Assembly (NCBI GenBank): GCA_023374025.1
Contig: SIJG01000042.1
Coordinates: forward strand, 372,001-436,000
Reading direction: 5' to 3'
DNA: 64,000 nucleotides
Origin: Heterodera schachtii
Lineage: Eukaryota; Nematoda; Chromadorea; Rhabditida; Heteroderidae
The position numbers were made by a program, and so were the translations under genes. Each line of letters begins with the position of its first letter. Position 1 is the stretch's first letter. Under the pieces are notes generated by a model. It saw only the letters and a program-made list of their open reading frames with translations. It was not told the DNA's origin and ran no database searches. This document shows, in pieces, positions 62,601 to 64,000 of the stretch.

Positions 62601-64000
62601 TTAGGCGATACTCTTGACAAAAAGGTGACGCCCCGTCGACAAGTACATTCACTTGCTCAAATAGGGAAATAGGTGGAAGAGAATTTCCTTCCCACTCACT
62701 TCGGTGACTTTTTGAACAGTTCTGCGCCGAGTGGACGGTCCCTGTCCGTTGCGGGTCTTTCGATTAGGTTCCGATAATTTCTTCTCCTCGCCATTCAAAA
62801 ACATTCCGCCAATTTCGCTAGTGAAATTTTTCTGCAAGTCATCGATCAAAGTGGAGATGTTAATGTCGGGATTATTGCACGAGATTGTCTTTTACAATAC
62901 AAAAAAGAAAGATGAAAATGTGTAAACAAATTCGCCTACCAGTGGCAGTAAATCGTTTTTGAGTTGGATATTGGACAATGCAAAGTCATCATCTTCTTCG
63001 TTTATGTCCCAACCTCTTGCATAAACATCGGCATGCTCAAAATCAAAATCGATGTCTAAATCACTCAAATGACTGTTAATTGGCGATTTTCAAAAAATAA
63101 CCCCACCAGACACTTTGTTATGCATGAGAAATCTGCAATCTTCAAACTCGGCTGTGTTCTCATCGTCGTCCGAAAGGTCTCCGTAATTGTGGAGGGAATA
63201 ATCCGTTCCAAGCGCAATCATTTCCGATATTTCTTCCTCTCGTGCAGGATTCAACTCCCTCAATGTCAACCCATTCTTCAAACCGTTTGTCGTATGTCCA
63301 TTTTCAGCGGGATTTGAATGTTCAGTTTGCGAATGATTGATGAGTTCTGCTGAGGGAGTGACGAAAGGGACGGCTTCCTCGGGGTCCCAAACTCCAATTT
63401 CGAACTAAACATTAGAAAATATAAACCATACATTAATGTTGAAAATGTAAACCGATAAGTTTGCCCCAAACATTATTCAAATTCCTTTTATTTGTCTGTT
63501 CGTTTTTGACTCTCGACCCATCAGTTTTTCAAAAAATCTCTATCATCATTTAAAAAAATTTACAATGAATTACCAGGTTGTCCACTCTTTGATTTAGAAA
63601 TTTAAAATCTATTTTTAAAAGTTGGTCGAGGGAACTGTGCCCCATTTGCCGCCCTCCCCCCACTTGCTGCCTTGTCCCTCCCCACCTCCCGCTCCTCCTT
63701 CGCTTGTGTCCCCCGCTTTCCCTCCACTTCTTTCGCGTTCCCTTTCTCTTTGAATTGCTCCTCCCTCTGATTTATTTTCTTCAACTGCTCCAAGTTTTTG
63801 ATGACGATTTGCTGCTTTTGCTGCCGTTGCTCCAATCCCCCCAAATAATCATTCGCCTGCGGCACATTGTAACTCAAAGGTTCCCATTCCCATTCCGACG
63901 AAGGAATCTTTGCAGATTCGGTCAATTCAAATGCAACTTTCATTATTTTAACACGAAACTCATCGGCGAGTAAAAGAGAGTTCGTTCTTAAAATTAAGAA
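59619..64000 (-). CDS. DCR-1: Dicer endoribonuclease, C-terminal half (cut by window edge)
   Basis: Dicer makes microRNAs and siRNAs from double-stranded RNA. The exon at the window edge opens inside the gene ([20 protein letters not shown]), matching the segment after PAZ. A low-complexity linker and acidic exons lead to RNase IIIa: [54 protein letters not shown] and [14 protein letters not shown]. RNase IIIb has [55 protein letters not shown] and [20 protein letters not shown]. The dsRBD reads [20 protein letters not shown], ending VPSTI and TAG (59619-59621). The glutamate and aspartate metal ligands of both RNase III domains are present. Helicase and PAZ lie beyond 64000. Confidence 0.95.

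Overview
This window is nuclear DNA of a nematode. Every recognisable protein has a clear animal orthologue, several match the nematode form best (the RBX1, RPS28 and SRC-2 genes read almost like their Caenorhabditis counterparts), introns are mostly short, and many start codons sit directly behind a 3' splice-site-like sequence, as expected for spliced-leader trans-splicing. The moderate GC content, abundant small DNA transposons and apparent GC-AG introns would fit a tylenchid such as a cyst nematode. That placement is inference.

Layout. 0.2-2.4 kb (minus): the proteasome deubiquitinase PSMD14/RPN11, followed closely by an unrecognised small gene. 2.7-7.3 kb (plus): katanin p80 (KATNB1), divergent from PSMD14. 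7.8-12.4 kb: a Helitron-like element built as a head-to-tail dimer, carrying 30-bp minisatellites bordered by GAA-loop hairpins and invaded by a hAT-type MITE. 12.4-17.2 kb: unclear remnants, a probable ELL elongation factor gene (minus), and a second copy of the MITE in opposite orientation. 17.2-28.5 kb (plus): RBX1, RPS28, IDH3G, HINFP, MRPS27 and BORCS8 follow each other with gaps of only 159-280 bp, a strong operon candidate. 28.5-40 kb: an unrecognised one-pass membrane protein and a secreted or membrane LRR protein (both minus), set in purine-rich low-complexity DNA full of G and C homopolymers. 39-47 kb: a foldback MITE, an SRC-2-like tyrosine kinase (plus), a partial unrecognised gene (minus) and a second copy of the foldback MITE. 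46.5-50.2 kb: another unrecognised minus-strand gene and a long polypurine minisatellite. 50.2-53.6 kb: nearly gene-free. 53.6-59.2 kb (plus): EMC6, GCC1 (GRIP golgin) and SNX3, again very tightly spaced. 59.6-64.0 kb (minus): the 3' half of Dicer, running off the window edge.

Themes. The genes are housekeeping ones: protein degradation (PSMD14, RBX1), translation (RPS28, MRPS27), TCA cycle (IDH3G), membrane traffic (GCC1, SNX3, BORCS8, EMC6), microtubules (katanin), transcription (ELL, HINFP), signalling (SRC-2) and small RNAs (Dicer). The unusual content is in the repeats. At least six short transposons carry target-site duplications readable directly as perfect 8-bp repeats, the hAT signature, and many lie in introns. 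All coordinates of multi-exon genes are first-to-last coding base. Splice sites were read by eye.
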